Assembly (NCBI RefSeq): GCF_900108585.1
Contig: NZ_UESZ01000001.1
Location: 3,472,001 to 3,536,000 of the forward strand
Direction: 5' to 3'
Origin: Branchiibius hedensis
Lineage (GTDB): Bacteria > Actinomycetota > Actinomycetes > Actinomycetales > Dermatophilaceae
DNA length: 64,000 bases
Shown here: positions 51,498 through 59,731 of the stretch, in pieces
Position numbering within the stretch: the stretch's first letter is position 1
Layout of the letters: every line of letters begins with the position of its first letter
Translations under genes and position numbers: made by a program
The notes under the pieces: generated by a model
The model's database searches: none
Told to the model about the DNA's origin: nothing
The model's input: the letters and a program-made list of their open reading frames with translations, nothing else

Positions 51498-52670
51498 TCA
51501 GCTGAGCCGGCGGGCACCGTCGGAGGGCACGGCGACGAACGACGTCGGCTGGTTGAAACCACCAGCCGACGCGGCGGCCACGCACGCCTGAGCGACCGTC
51601 TCGGCTGCGTCATCGTCCACCAGGGCGATGACGCAGCCGCCGAAACCGCCGCCGGTCTGACGGGCACCGTAGGCACCTGCGCGCACAGCGGTTTCGGCGA
51701 TGAGGTCGGTCACCGGCACGGTGATCTCGAAGTCGTTGCGCATCGAGACGTGTGACTGCGTCAGCAGGGGGCCGATGGTGCGCGGGTCGGAGCCATCAGT
51801 GAGAAGCGACGCGACCTGCTCGACGCGGGCGCTGTCGGTGATCACGTGCCGGGCGCGGCGTTGCAACAGGTCGGGCAGGTCGTCCAGGTCGGACACCGAC
51901 GCGTCCCGCAGCGACGACACCCCCAGCGCTTGTGCCGCCTCCTGACAGGATTGCCGCCGCTCGGCGTACTCGCCGCTGACCAACGCGTGGGGTGCGCGAC
52001 TGTCGATGACCAGCAGCGCCAGGCCCTGCGCGGTCAGGTCGAACGGGATCTGGGTGATCTGCACCGAGCGGGTGTCGATCTGCATCGCGTGACCGGCCTG
52101 CCCGCACACCGAAGCCAACTGGTCCATCAGCCCGGTCGGTGCTCCGGCGATGTGGTTCTCGGCGTCGCGGCCCAGATCGGCCACCTCGGTGTCCGACAAA
52201 CTCCAGCCGGCCAGATCGACCCAGGCGCGCGCTGTACCGCACGACAACGCGGCAGAGGACGAAAGCCCCGCTCCCGTAGGCACGTTGGAGGTCACCGCCA
52301 GGTCCAGGCCGGGTACGTCGAGTCCGCGCTGGGCAGCGGCCCACCCCACTCCGGCGGCGTACGACGCCCAGCCGACCGACTGCCCCTCGTGCACGTCACC
52401 GAGACGGAGGGTCACGGTCGGGTCGGACACATCGGGTGAGTCGGTGTGCAGCCGCACGGTGTCGTCGTCGCGGCGGCGCGCAGCGACCCAGGTGCCTTCG
52501 GCCAGCGCGATCGGCAGCACGAATCCGTCGTTGTAGTCGGTGTGTTCGCCGATGATGTTGACCCGGCCGGGGGCGAACCACACGCCGTCCGGATCCGCGT
52601 CGAATTGGTCGCGGAACGTCGCAGCCAACTCATCGATCGACCGAGGTCGTGGCGTCCGGACTGTGGTCAC
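51498..52670 (-). CDS. galK: Galactokinase
   Basis: A 390-residue GHMP kinase that phosphorylates galactose in the Leloir pathway. The GalK signature GRVNIIGEHTDYNDGFVLP is at about residue 33 (core GEHTDYN), the ATP loop VPTGAGLSSSAAL near 125 and the C-terminal GGGFGGCVIAL near 340. GTG 52670 overlaps the galT stop by 4 bp, so galT-galK is an operon. Confidence 0.94.
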   Translation of the reverse strand: MTTVRTPRPRSIDELAATFRDQFDADPDGVWFAPGRVNIIGEHTDYNDGFVLPIALAEGTWVAARRRDDDTVRLHTDSPDVSDPTVTLRLGDVHEGQSVGWASYAAGVGWAAAQRGLDVPGLDLAVTSNVPTGAGLSSSAALSCGTARAWVDLAGWSLSDTEVADLGRDAENHIAGAPTGLMDQLASVCGQAGHAMQIDTRSVQITQIPFDLTAQGLALLVIDSRAPHALVSGEYAERRQSCQEAAQALGVSSLRDASVSDLDDLPDLLQRRARHVITDSARVEQVASLLTDGSDPRTIGPLLTQSHVSMRNDFEITVPVTDLIAETAVRAGAYGARQTGGGFGGCVIALVDDDAAETVAQACVAAASAGGFNQPTSFVAVPSDGARRLS

Positions 52671-53764
52671 GCGAGCTCCCTCAAACGTTGGGCCAGCGGC
52701 TCGGCCAGGATGTCCGCCACGAAGGCGCCCTGGCCGGACTCGGAGCCGGCGAGGTACTTCAGTTTCTCCGGGCCGCGCCGGATCGAGGTCAACTCCAGAT
52801 GCAGCCACGCTTCGTCCCGTAGCGCCGTCGCGATCTCGTCACCAGGGTCCGGCGCCGGCGCCTGCTGCCAGCCGGCGATGTAGGGCAGCCGCGAGTCGTA
52901 CATCGCGTCGAACCGGCGCAGGATGTCCAGATAGATCAGGGCGAACGCCTCACGCTGGGCGTCGTCCAACTCACTCAGATCCAGCGCCCGGCGCAGCGGG
53001 TAGAGATGCACCTCGACCGGCCAGCGGGCCGCGAACGGCACGAAGGCGATCCACTCCTCGTTGCTCGCCACGACCCGCGGGCCCGCCTGCTCGAAGGCGA
53101 TGATGTGCTCGAACATGTTGTGCCCGTAGCCGGCTCGGTAGTCGGCCGCGTTGAGGAGCTCGGTCTTGGCCCGGGGCGGGATGAACGGGTAGCCGTAGAT
53201 CTGACCGTGCGGGTGCTGCAGGGTCACCCCGATCTCGATGCCCCTGTTCTCGAAGGGGAAGACGTGCTTCACCACGCCCAGTTCGTTGAGGTCGGCGGTG
53301 CGGTCGGCCCACGCGTCCACGACCAGTCGCGCCTGGGCCGGGGTTAGTGCGGCGAAGGTGGAGTCGTGGTCGCTGGTGAAGCAGAGCACTTCGCAGCGAC
53401 CGGTCGCGGGACGGACCTGGTCGAACCAGTCGCTGCGGGTTTCGACGCCCTCGATGTGCGTCGCGAAGGAGGGGAAGCGGTTCTCGAAGGCAACCACTTG
53501 GTACTCGGGAGAAGGGATTTCGGACATCCGCCCATCCCGCGAGGGACATAGTGGGCACTCGTCCGCCGGCGGCATGTAGGTGCGGTTCTGCCGGGCCGAC
53601 GACACCGCGATCCATTCACCGGTGAGCGGGTCGTGCCGCATCTGCGACATGACGACCGCCGGCTCCAAGGGGCGACGATCAACCGACGGCACCCGGTGGG
53701 TGCCGTCGGCGTCGTACCAGATGATCTGCCGGCCGTCGGCCAGCGTGGCGGGGGTGCGCTCCAT
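52667..53764 (-). CDS. galT: Galactose-1-phosphate uridylyltransferase
   Basis: A 365-residue HIT-superfamily enzyme that exchanges UDP-glucose and galactose-1-phosphate. A zinc ligand pair is visible in CPLCPS near residue 74, and the active-site HPHGQIYGYPF near 183 holds the nucleophilic His. The C-terminal half contains a second HIT-like module with WPVEVHLYPLR. galE is not nearby. ATG 53764. Confidence 0.94.
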   Translation of the reverse strand: MERTPATLADGRQIIWYDADGTHRVPSVDRRPLEPAVVMSQMRHDPLTGEWIAVSSARQNRTYMPPADECPLCPSRDGRMSEIPSPEYQVVAFENRFPSFATHIEGVETRSDWFDQVRPATGRCEVLCFTSDHDSTFAALTPAQARLVVDAWADRTADLNELGVVKHVFPFENRGIEIGVTLQHPHGQIYGYPFIPPRAKTELLNAADYRAGYGHNMFEHIIAFEQAGPRVVASNEEWIAFVPFAARWPVEVHLYPLRRALDLSELDDAQREAFALIYLDILRRFDAMYDSRLPYIAGWQQAPAPDPGDEIATALRDEAWLHLELTSIRRGPEKLKYLAGSESGQGAFVADILAEPLAQRLRELA

Positions 53765-53784
53765 TGCGCGGGTGGCCGTGGAGC

Positions 53785-54543
53785 TTACTTGTCGCTCGAA
53801 TCCTTCTCGCGCCCAGCGATCTTGGCGATGTTCAGCGCCACCTCGAGCACGATCCGAACGGTGATGATGAAGAACAGCAGCCAGATGATGTCGGCGATGG
53901 TGTGGAAGAACGCCGAACCGCCACCCATGTTGCTGTAGCCGCCGTAGCCGGTGCCCCAGTAGTAGGTCAGGTTGCTGATGAAGTTCAGGACCGCCCAGAC
54001 GATGGCGCCGAGGAAGACGATGCTCGCGAGCTTGCCGGTCAGTGACTTCTTGAACTGCAGGTCGGAGAACAGCGCGCCCAGACCGTCACCGGCACCCTTG
54101 GCGACCCTGCCGGCGTCGTTGGCGAACTGACCGCCGACCGCTGCCGCCTGCTGACCGAAGCCGGGACCGCCCTGCGGTTGAGCCTGGCCGGGTGCCTGCC
54201 CGTAGCCCTGCGGCTGACCCTGCGGGTATCCCTGCTGCGGGTAGCCCTGGCGCGGTGCACCCTGGGGTGCCCCCTGCTGCGGGTAGCCCTGTGCCGGCTG
54301 CTGGTACTGCGAGGGCCGGGGCTGGCCGGGCGCCTGCTGGGGGGCGGCGGGCTGCTGGTGGGCGGGAGCCTGCTGCTGCGGCGGGGTGTACGGCGCCTGC
54401 GGCTGACCGCCGGCGGGTGCACCTTGCGTGGGGGTCGGTTGGGTGTGCTCGGGTCCGGGGTAGGACTGGCCCAGGCTGCCCGGCTGGGCAGGCTGTGCCG
54501 GCTGCTGCGGCTCGGGTGTGCTGGGTGTGGTGGAGTCGGTCAT
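53785..54543 (-). CDS. DUF4282 membrane protein with Gln/Pro/Gly-rich N-terminus
   Basis: A 252-residue protein. Residues 1-150 are a low-complexity region of QGYPQQG, PQGAP and AHQQPAAPQ units, likely disordered. The C-terminal DUF4282 domain begins FKKSLTGKLASIVFLGAIVWAV and has two membrane segments, ending VRIVLEVALNIAKIAGREKDSSDK (partly shown as VRIVLEVALNIAKI). ATG 54543 has GGAG upstream. An IS481 copy lies only 46 bp upstream on the same strand, so the native promoter may be lost. It is 20 bp upstream of galT. Function unknown. Confidence 0.8.
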   Translation of the reverse strand: MTDSTTPSTPEPQQPAQPAQPGSLGQSYPGPEHTQPTPTQGAPAGGQPQAPYTPPQQQAPAHQQPAAPQQAPGQPRPSQYQQPAQGYPQQGAPQGAPRQGYPQQGYPQGQPQGYGQAPGQAQPQGGPGFGQQAAAVGGQFANDAGRVAKGAGDGLGALFSDLQFKKSLTGKLASIVFLGAIVWAVLNFISNLTYYWGTGYGGYSNMGGGSAFFHTIADIIWLLFFIITVRIVLEVALNIAKIAGREKDSSDK

Positions 54544-54589
54544 GGTCGTCTCCTCGGAGATCGCGTAGTGAGTGACTTCTGTTTCCCAA

Positions 54590-54595
54590 CCTAGC
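54590..54595. repeat. Target-site duplication CCTAGC, left of IS481 copy 2
   Basis: CCTAGC is repeated at 55696-55701. CTA at 54591-54593 is the transposase stop codon on the minus strand, as in copy 1. Confidence 0.95.
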
Positions 54596-55580
54596 TGTAG
54601 TGCCCCGCCAGGTTGGGTACGCGGTCTGCGGGTGAGCCACCTTTGAGCGCGGTGTGTGCGCGGTGGTGATTGTAGATGTGCAGGAAGTCCTCGTACGCGG
54701 CGGCGCGTTCGGTCTCGCTGGTGTAGGGGCGGGCGTAGGCCCACTCCTCGGTCAGGGTCCGGTTGAACCGCTCGACTTTCCCGTTGGTTTTCGGGGTGTA
54801 GGGGCGGGTGCGTTTATGGGTGATCCCATGGTCCTGCAGCATGTTCCGGAATAGGTGGGAGCGGTAACAGGACCCGTTGTCGGTCATCACCCGGTCCGTG
54901 GTGATCCCGACCTGCGCGAAGTGCGCCACCGCCCGTTGCATGAACGCGGTCGCGGTCTCCTTCTTCTCATCGGCCAGGATCTCTGAGTAGGCGTACCGGG
55001 AGTGGTCATCGACCGCGTGGTGCAGGTAGGCATACCCCCGCCCACTGCTGGAGGTAGCACGGGAGTTAGCTTTCCCCGCAGCGCGGCCATGGACCCGGTG
55101 TCCACCCCCATCGGGGATGCGGCCCAGCTTCTTGATGTCCACGTGGACCAAATCACCCGGGGCGTCGCGTTCGTAGCGCACCACCTTTCGACGACCGGCC
55201 CGTACCGGGGCACCAGTGGCCGGGTCCGTCCAGGACAACCGAAGACACCGGTACCGGGTCAGGATGCGGTGCACCGTGGCCGGATTCATCCCCAGGTGGT
55301 AGGCGATCCGGGCCGGCCCCCACCGCCGCGAAACCCGTAACCCCAGGACTCGCCGTTCCCGGCGCCTACTGGTGCGGTGCGGACATGACTGGGGCCGGCT
55401 GGGACGATCGCACATCCCCGCCGCACCATGCTGGCGGTACCGGGCCGCCCAGCGGTGCGCGGTGGTGACCGAGACCCCGAACCGGTCTGCGGCCCGCCGC
55501 AACGGCCACCCATCGTCCACCACGCACCGCGCCAGGCGCAGGCGACCAGTCGCAGAAAGCGGGGCATTAGCGTGGACCAT
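54591..55580 (-). CDS. IS481-family transposase, copy 2
   Basis: A 329-residue DDE transposase identical in sequence to the one at 13738-14727, including the acidic triad in VHVDIKK, VMTDNGS and GKVERFN. It starts at ATG 55580. The stop TAG again comes from the target duplication, not the element. Confidence 0.95.
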   Translation of the reverse strand: MVHANAPLSATGRLRLARCVVDDGWPLRRAADRFGVSVTTAHRWAARYRQHGAAGMCDRPSRPQSCPHRTSRRRERRVLGLRVSRRWGPARIAYHLGMNPATVHRILTRYRCLRLSWTDPATGAPVRAGRRKVVRYERDAPGDLVHVDIKKLGRIPDGGGHRVHGRAAGKANSRATSSSGRGYAYLHHAVDDHSRYAYSEILADEKKETATAFMQRAVAHFAQVGITTDRVMTDNGSCYRSHLFRNMLQDHGITHKRTRPYTPKTNGKVERFNRTLTEEWAYARPYTSETERAAAYEDFLHIYNHHRAHTALKGGSPADRVPNLAGHYS

Positions 55581-55695
55581 GAGGACCTCCGGGTTTGGGG
55601 ATGTGTTTGCTTCGTCGCTTCACACCTCACCCGGAGGTCTTCCTCAAGTCACGCCGACAGGCCGAGAACCGTTCCTAACGTCCCGGGGCAGTACA
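54596..55695 (-). mobile_element. IS481-family insertion sequence, copy 2 (1100 bp)
   Basis: The ends and internal sequence match copy 1 (13743-14842), and the encoded protein is identical. It is flanked by CCTAGC at 54590-54595 and 55696-55701, again NCTAGN. It has inserted between the DUF4282 gene and the TetR-MMPL genes, in the same orientation as copy 1, about 40.9 kb away. Confidence 0.95.
55585..55645 (-). promoter_or_regulatory. Hairpin hiding the transposase ribosome binding site (copy 2)
   Basis: This is the same 10-bp stem as in copy 1: plus-strand 55585-55594 and 55629-55638. The 3' arm on the transcript contains GGAGGT, four bases before the start codon. Confidence 0.7.
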
Positions 55696-55701
55696 CCTAG
55701 C
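55696..55701. repeat. Target-site duplication CCTAGC, right of IS481 copy 2
   Basis: Second copy of the 6-bp target that flanks the element at 54590-54595. Confidence 0.95.
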
Positions 55702-55791
55702 CGAGGTCGGCCACACCCTCGGGCTACGCGCCGACGGGGCTGGCAACTGATCGTGCGCGCGAGGGTGAGGCACGGATCACGTTCCCAGAAA

Positions 55792-55817
55792 TTGCACTTT
55801 GGGCCCACAAAATGCAA
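55792..55817 (+). promoter_or_regulatory. Probable TetR operator before the TetR-MMPL operon
   Basis: Arms TTGCACTTTG (55792-55801) and CAAAATGCAA (55808-55817) are reverse complements at 9 of 10 positions around GGCCCA. This 26-bp dyad abuts the TetR start region, typical for autoregulation. It is AT-rich against its surroundings. It lies 90 bp from the IS481 edge, so the element did not destroy it. Confidence 0.75.
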
Positions 55818-55819
55818 AT

Positions 55820-56407
55820 GTGTCTCTCGTGCCCACGCTCACCCGCCGCGAGAAAACGGCGATGCGCATCACCTTCTGCGCGCAGCGGCTGGCCGTTCAG
55901 CAAGGGTATGACCACTTCACGCTCGATGAGTTGGCGCAGCAGGCCGGGGTGTCCCGGCGGACGCTCTTCAACTACTTCCCGGGCAAGCTCGATGCGGTCC
56001 TCGGCGCTCGACCCGGCCTGCCGCAGGACGCGACGGAGACCTTCCTGAGCGGCGGTCCGCACGGGGAACTGCTGGGCGATCTCGGCGAACTGGTCTGCGC
56101 ACTGCTGACCGTCTGGGGACCGCTCACCCGCGAGCAGTGGACCACCATGCGCGATTGCCTGATCACCAATCCGAGGGTGTTCAAGGCGGCGATCGAGCGG
56201 TTCGATGACATTGCCAAGACCATGACCGGTCTGGTCGAAGAACGCTCCGGGCTGCCGCGCGACCAGGCATGTGTGGCGCTGAGCGTGATCAAAGGCGTTT
56301 TCGGTAGCGCCCTGGACCAGTTCGTCGAGCGTCCCGACGACCGCAGCCTCGACACCATCGTCCGGGATCACCTGCAGGTGGCCCGGGACCTGCTTTCTAT
56401 TCGTTAA
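55820..56407 (+). CDS. TetR-family regulator of the adjacent MMPL transporter
   Basis: A TetR repressor of about 195 residues. The helix-turn-helix TLDELAQQAGVSRRTLFNYFPGK is near residue 40 (core GVSRRTLFNYF). The C-terminal part lacks a recognised ligand signature. The start is uncertain: GTG 55820 is used, GTG 55829 is equally plausible, and neither has a clear ribosome site. It is 24 bp upstream of the MMPL gene and an operator overlaps its start, so it probably represses both genes until a drug or lipid ligand binds. Confidence 0.85.
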   Translation: MSLVPTLTRREKTAMRITFCAQRLAVQQGYDHFTLDELAQQAGVSRRTLFNYFPGKLDAVLGARPGLPQDATETFLSGGPHGELLGDLGELVCALLTVWGPLTREQWTTMRDCLITNPRVFKAAIERFDDIAKTMTGLVEERSGLPRDQACVALSVIKGVFGSALDQFVERPDDRSLDTIVRDHLQVARDLLSIR

Positions 56408-56431
56408 ACAGCACCCACCAGACGAGGAACC

Positions 56432-58762
56432 ATGGCGACTCTGCTCTACAAACTCGGCCACGCGGCGTACCGCAAGTGGTACTTCTTCCTGATCGGCTGG
56501 ATCGTCGCCCTGGTCGGCTTTGGCGCTCTGGCCGGTGCGGTGAAGCAGCCGTACCAGGACAGCTTCTCCATCCCGGGCATCCCCTCCCTGGAAGCCCAGA
56601 CGATGCAGCAGAAGCTGTTCCCCGGGACCGGCAACGCCGAGGACCAGGCGGCCGTGACGGTCGTCGTCGCGGCGCCCGAGGGGCACACGCTGAAGGAGGA
56701 GAAGTACTCCAATGCGGTCAACGACCTGATCGCGCAGCTGAAGAAGGTCCCGCAGATGCCAGCGGACGCCACGACGCTGGTCAACCCGGTGCAGGCGTCC
56801 GCTGCGCAGTACCAGATGGCCGTGCAGGCCGCGGTCAAGCAGGGTCAGCCGCAGGCGGTCGCGGAGGCCAACGCCAAGGCGTTGCTGCCCCTGTCCGCTG
56901 ACGGCCGGATCGGCACGATGAGCTTCGACTTCGACGTCGCCAAGGTGACCGACGTCAAACCCGCCAGCCAGGACGCCGTGCTGGCCGCCCTGGCCGATGC
57001 CCGCACGAGCGGTCTGCAGGCCGAGGTCAACGGCACCGGTATGCAGAAATTCGACGTCGAGGGCGGCTCGGGTGAGCTGCTCGGTGTCGCGGTCGCCGCG
57101 TTGGTGCTGTTGATCACCTTCGGCTCGCTGGTGGCTGCCGGCCTGCCGATCCTGTCCGCGTTCGTCGGCGTCGGCGCCGGGACGATCGGGGTGATGATCG
57201 CCAGCAAGTTCACGACGATCAGCACGACCACCCCGATCCTGGCCACGATGATCGGTCTGGCGGTCGGTATCGACTACACGCTGTTCATCCTGTCCCGCTA
57301 TCGCTCGGAGTTGCGGAACACCGACGACCGGGCGCACGCCGCAGGGCTAGCGGTCGGAAAGGCCGGCTCCGCAGTCGTGTTCGCCGGTCTGACGGTGCTC
57401 ATCGCACTGGCCGCGCTGTCCGTGGTCGGCATCCCGTTCCTGACCACCATGGGTATGGCCGCCGCCGGAACCGTGTTCTTCGCGGTCTTGGTCGCGCTGA
57501 CCCTGCTGCCGGCGGTCCTCGGCATGCTGAAGTCGCACGCGTTCGGCGGCTCGTTCCGCACGCCGCACCGCGAGCTGGACTCCGACGGCAAGGTCATCAA
57601 CAACGGTGTCCGCTGGGCGAGGTTCATCGGCAAGCGACCGGCGGTCATCGGCGGCGTCGTCACTCTGGTGCTGATCATGCTGGCGGTGCCGGCCAAGGAC
57701 CTGCACCTGGCGCTCCCGACAGATTCGACTGCTGCGACCAACACCACGCAGCGCAAGGCCGCCGATCTGATCGTGGAGGGCTTCGGTCCCGGCCGCGCCG
57801 CACCGTTGATCACGGTCGTGGACGCCACCGGAATCCAGGACCCCAAGGCGCGCCTCGCGGCCTTCGGCGAGGTCACCGCCTGGGCGGCCAAGCAGGGTGA
57901 TGTCGCCAACGCCCAGGTCATCGCCGTCAACAAGGACTCCACGGGTGCCCAGATCCTGATCACCCCCAAGTCGGGCCCGGACGACGAAGCCACGACAACG
58001 TTGCTGCAGAACCTGCGCGATGGTCAGTCCGGTATCGAATCGCAGACCAAGACGACGGTCGGCGTCACCGGTGTGACCGCGATCCAGACCGACGTCTCCG
58101 ACGCCCTGACCTCGGCGCTGCCGAAGTATCTGGCGATCGTCGTGGGCCTGGCCTTCATCCTGCTGATGATGGTCTTCCGCTCGATCCTGGTCCCGCTCAC
58201 CGCCACCCTCGGCTTCCTGCTGTCGGTCCTGGCGACCTTCGGTGCCACGGTGATGATCTTCCAGAAGGGTGACCTCGGCATCTTCTCCGGTGAGCCGATC
58301 GTCAGCTTCCTGCCGATCATCCTGATCGGCATCGTCTTCGGTCTGGCGATGGACTACCAGGTCTTCCTGGTCAGCCGGATGCGGGAAGCGCACGTGCACG
58401 GTGCGGACGCGCACGAGGCTGTCGTCGACGGCTTCCGGCACGGCGCCCGCGTCGTGACCGCCGCGGCCTGCATCATGATCTCGGTCTTCGCCGCGTTCAT
58501 GCTGCAAGGTCAGCAGTTCATCGTGTCGATGGGCTTCGCGCTCGCGGCGGCGGTGTTCTTCGACGCCTTCCTGGTCCGGATGACCATCATCCCGGCGGCG
58601 ATGTTCCTGCTCGGGGAGAAGGCGTGGTGGCTGCCGAAGTGGCTGGACAAGATCCTGCCGTCGGTGGACGTCGAAGGTGAGAAGCTGCAGCAGCTGAGCA
58701 GTGACACCGCGCAGCACGCACCCAAGCACGCGGCGCCGGAGGAGGCGCCCGACCCGGTCTGA
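56432..58762 (+). CDS. MMPL-family (RND-type) transporter
   Basis: A 776-residue inner-membrane transporter with the two-fold MMPL layout: one helix, an outer domain, six helices, a second helix/outer domain, then five or six helices. Characteristic stretches are GLAVGIDYTLFILSRYRSEL near residue 280 and GLAMDYQVFLVSRMREA near 640 (key residues GIDYTLF and AMDYQVF), which hold the proton-relay Asp-Tyr pairs. Substrates of the family are lipids or drugs. It is co-transcribed with the TetR gene. Length is typical for actinobacterial YdfJ-like MMPLs. Confidence 0.93.
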   Translation: MATLLYKLGHAAYRKWYFFLIGWIVALVGFGALAGAVKQPYQDSFSIPGIPSLEAQTMQQKLFPGTGNAEDQAAVTVVVAAPEGHTLKEEKYSNAVNDLIAQLKKVPQMPADATTLVNPVQASAAQYQMAVQAAVKQGQPQAVAEANAKALLPLSADGRIGTMSFDFDVAKVTDVKPASQDAVLAALADARTSGLQAEVNGTGMQKFDVEGGSGELLGVAVAALVLLITFGSLVAAGLPILSAFVGVGAGTIGVMIASKFTTISTTTPILATMIGLAVGIDYTLFILSRYRSELRNTDDRAHAAGLAVGKAGSAVVFAGLTVLIALAALSVVGIPFLTTMGMAAAGTVFFAVLVALTLLPAVLGMLKSHAFGGSFRTPHRELDSDGKVINNGVRWARFIGKRPAVIGGVVTLVLIMLAVPAKDLHLALPTDSTAATNTTQRKAADLIVEGFGPGRAAPLITVVDATGIQDPKARLAAFGEVTAWAAKQGDVANAQVIAVNKDSTGAQILITPKSGPDDEATTTLLQNLRDGQSGIESQTKTTVGVTGVTAIQTDVSDALTSALPKYLAIVVGLAFILLMMVFRSILVPLTATLGFLLSVLATFGATVMIFQKGDLGIFSGEPIVSFLPIILIGIVFGLAMDYQVFLVSRMREAHVHGADAHEAVVDGFRHGARVVTAAACIMISVFAAFMLQGQQFIVSMGFALAAAVFFDAFLVRMTIIPAAMFLLGEKAWWLPKWLDKILPSVDVEGEKLQQLSSDTAQHAPKHAAPEEAPDPV

Positions 58763-58776
58763 TCCCGCGCGAACCG

Positions 58777-58822
58777 GCGCCGGCACCCCCCATGCTGCGA
58801 GACAATGGAGGGGTGCCGGCGC
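58777..58822 (+). terminator. 13-bp perfect hairpin overlapping the start of the M56 gene
   Basis: GCGCCGGCACCCC (58777-58789) pairs perfectly with GGGGTGCCGGCGC (58810-58822) around a 20-base loop, 14 bases after the MMPL stop, and is followed by TGTTTCTTCT. It looks like the MMPL terminator. The ATG 58792 of the next gene lies in the loop and the alternative GTG 58813 lies in the right arm, so it could also control translation of that gene. Confidence 0.7.
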
Positions 58823-59727
58823 TGTTTCTTCTGCTCATCGCGGCGGCCTGTGTCCTCACCACCCATCTCCTGCCGCGGTGGCGGGGCCAGGAGCGTGCTC
58901 CCGGGTCGAGCCTGCTGCTCTGGCAAGCGATCTCGATCGCGGCGATCCTGGCTGGAGTCCTGCTCGCTCCCGTAGCCGTGCTGGGAGTCGTGCGCGACGG
59001 CCCGGACCTGCCGGATCCCGCCGCTCACTTACCCCTGCTGCTGGTCGCGATCGTCGTCTCCGGTGTCCTGCTCGGTCGGCTCGCCGTGCGAGGCCATCGG
59101 GTGGGCACCGCGCTGCGGACCTCCCGCCGGCGGCACCGCGAACTCATCGACCTACTCGCCGTGGACCCGGGCGGGGAGCCGCTACCCGACGTACGTCGAT
59201 GGCGGGCCCTGGGCAGCGGACCGCGCTCCCTGACGGTGCTGGCTCACGCGACGCCCACGGCGTACTGCGTTCCCGGCCTCAGCAGCCGCGTGGTGGTGAG
59301 TGACACGGTCGGCAAGCAGTTGGGGCCGGTCGGTCTGCAAGCGGTGCTCGCCCACGAGGTGACCCACCTGCGGCAGCGGCACGATCTGATCCTGGAGTTC
59401 TTCACGGTGTTGCACACGGCGGTCCCGGCGGGCTTCCGCAGCGATCGGGGACTGAGCGACGGCCGGTTGCTGGTCGAGATCCTGGCCGATCGGGGCGCCG
59501 AACACCTCGTGGGCAGGACTCCGGTGGCCCGGGCGATCGTGTTGCTCGCGGACGCCCCGCACCCCGAAGGAGCCATGGGCAGCGGTGGGGCCTCTGCGGT
59601 GGCGCGGCTGGAGCGGTTGGCCGACGCCCGGTCCTACACCGCCCAGGCGTTGCTCGTCGGGGTGGTCAGCGGGTTGCTGATCGCCCTACCGCTGGTCGTC
59701 ACCGGCTGGGCCCTGGTGCGCGGCTGA
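58792..59727 (+). CDS. M56-family (BlaR1-like) membrane metallopeptidase
   Basis: A 311-residue membrane protein with three N-terminal helices, a cytosolic or membrane-associated protease domain with the zinc motif LAHEVTHLRQRHD near residue 190, and a last helix at the C-terminus (LLVGVVSGLLIALPLVV). It belongs to the M56/BlaR1 peptidase group but has no penicillin-binding sensor domain. Actinobacterial members often sit next to a BlaI-type repressor; none is seen here. Start is ATG 58792 or GTG 58813, both inside the hairpin at 58777-58822. Confidence 0.8.
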   Translation: MLRDNGGVPALFLLLIAAACVLTTHLLPRWRGQERAPGSSLLLWQAISIAAILAGVLLAPVAVLGVVRDGPDLPDPAAHLPLLLVAIVVSGVLLGRLAVRGHRVGTALRTSRRRHRELIDLLAVDPGGEPLPDVRRWRALGSGPRSLTVLAHATPTAYCVPGLSSRVVVSDTVGKQLGPVGLQAVLAHEVTHLRQRHDLILEFFTVLHTAVPAGFRSDRGLSDGRLLVEILADRGAEHLVGRTPVARAIVLLADAPHPEGAMGSGGASAVARLERLADARSYTAQALLVGVVSGLLIALPLVVTGWALVRG

Positions 59728-59731
59728 CTCC

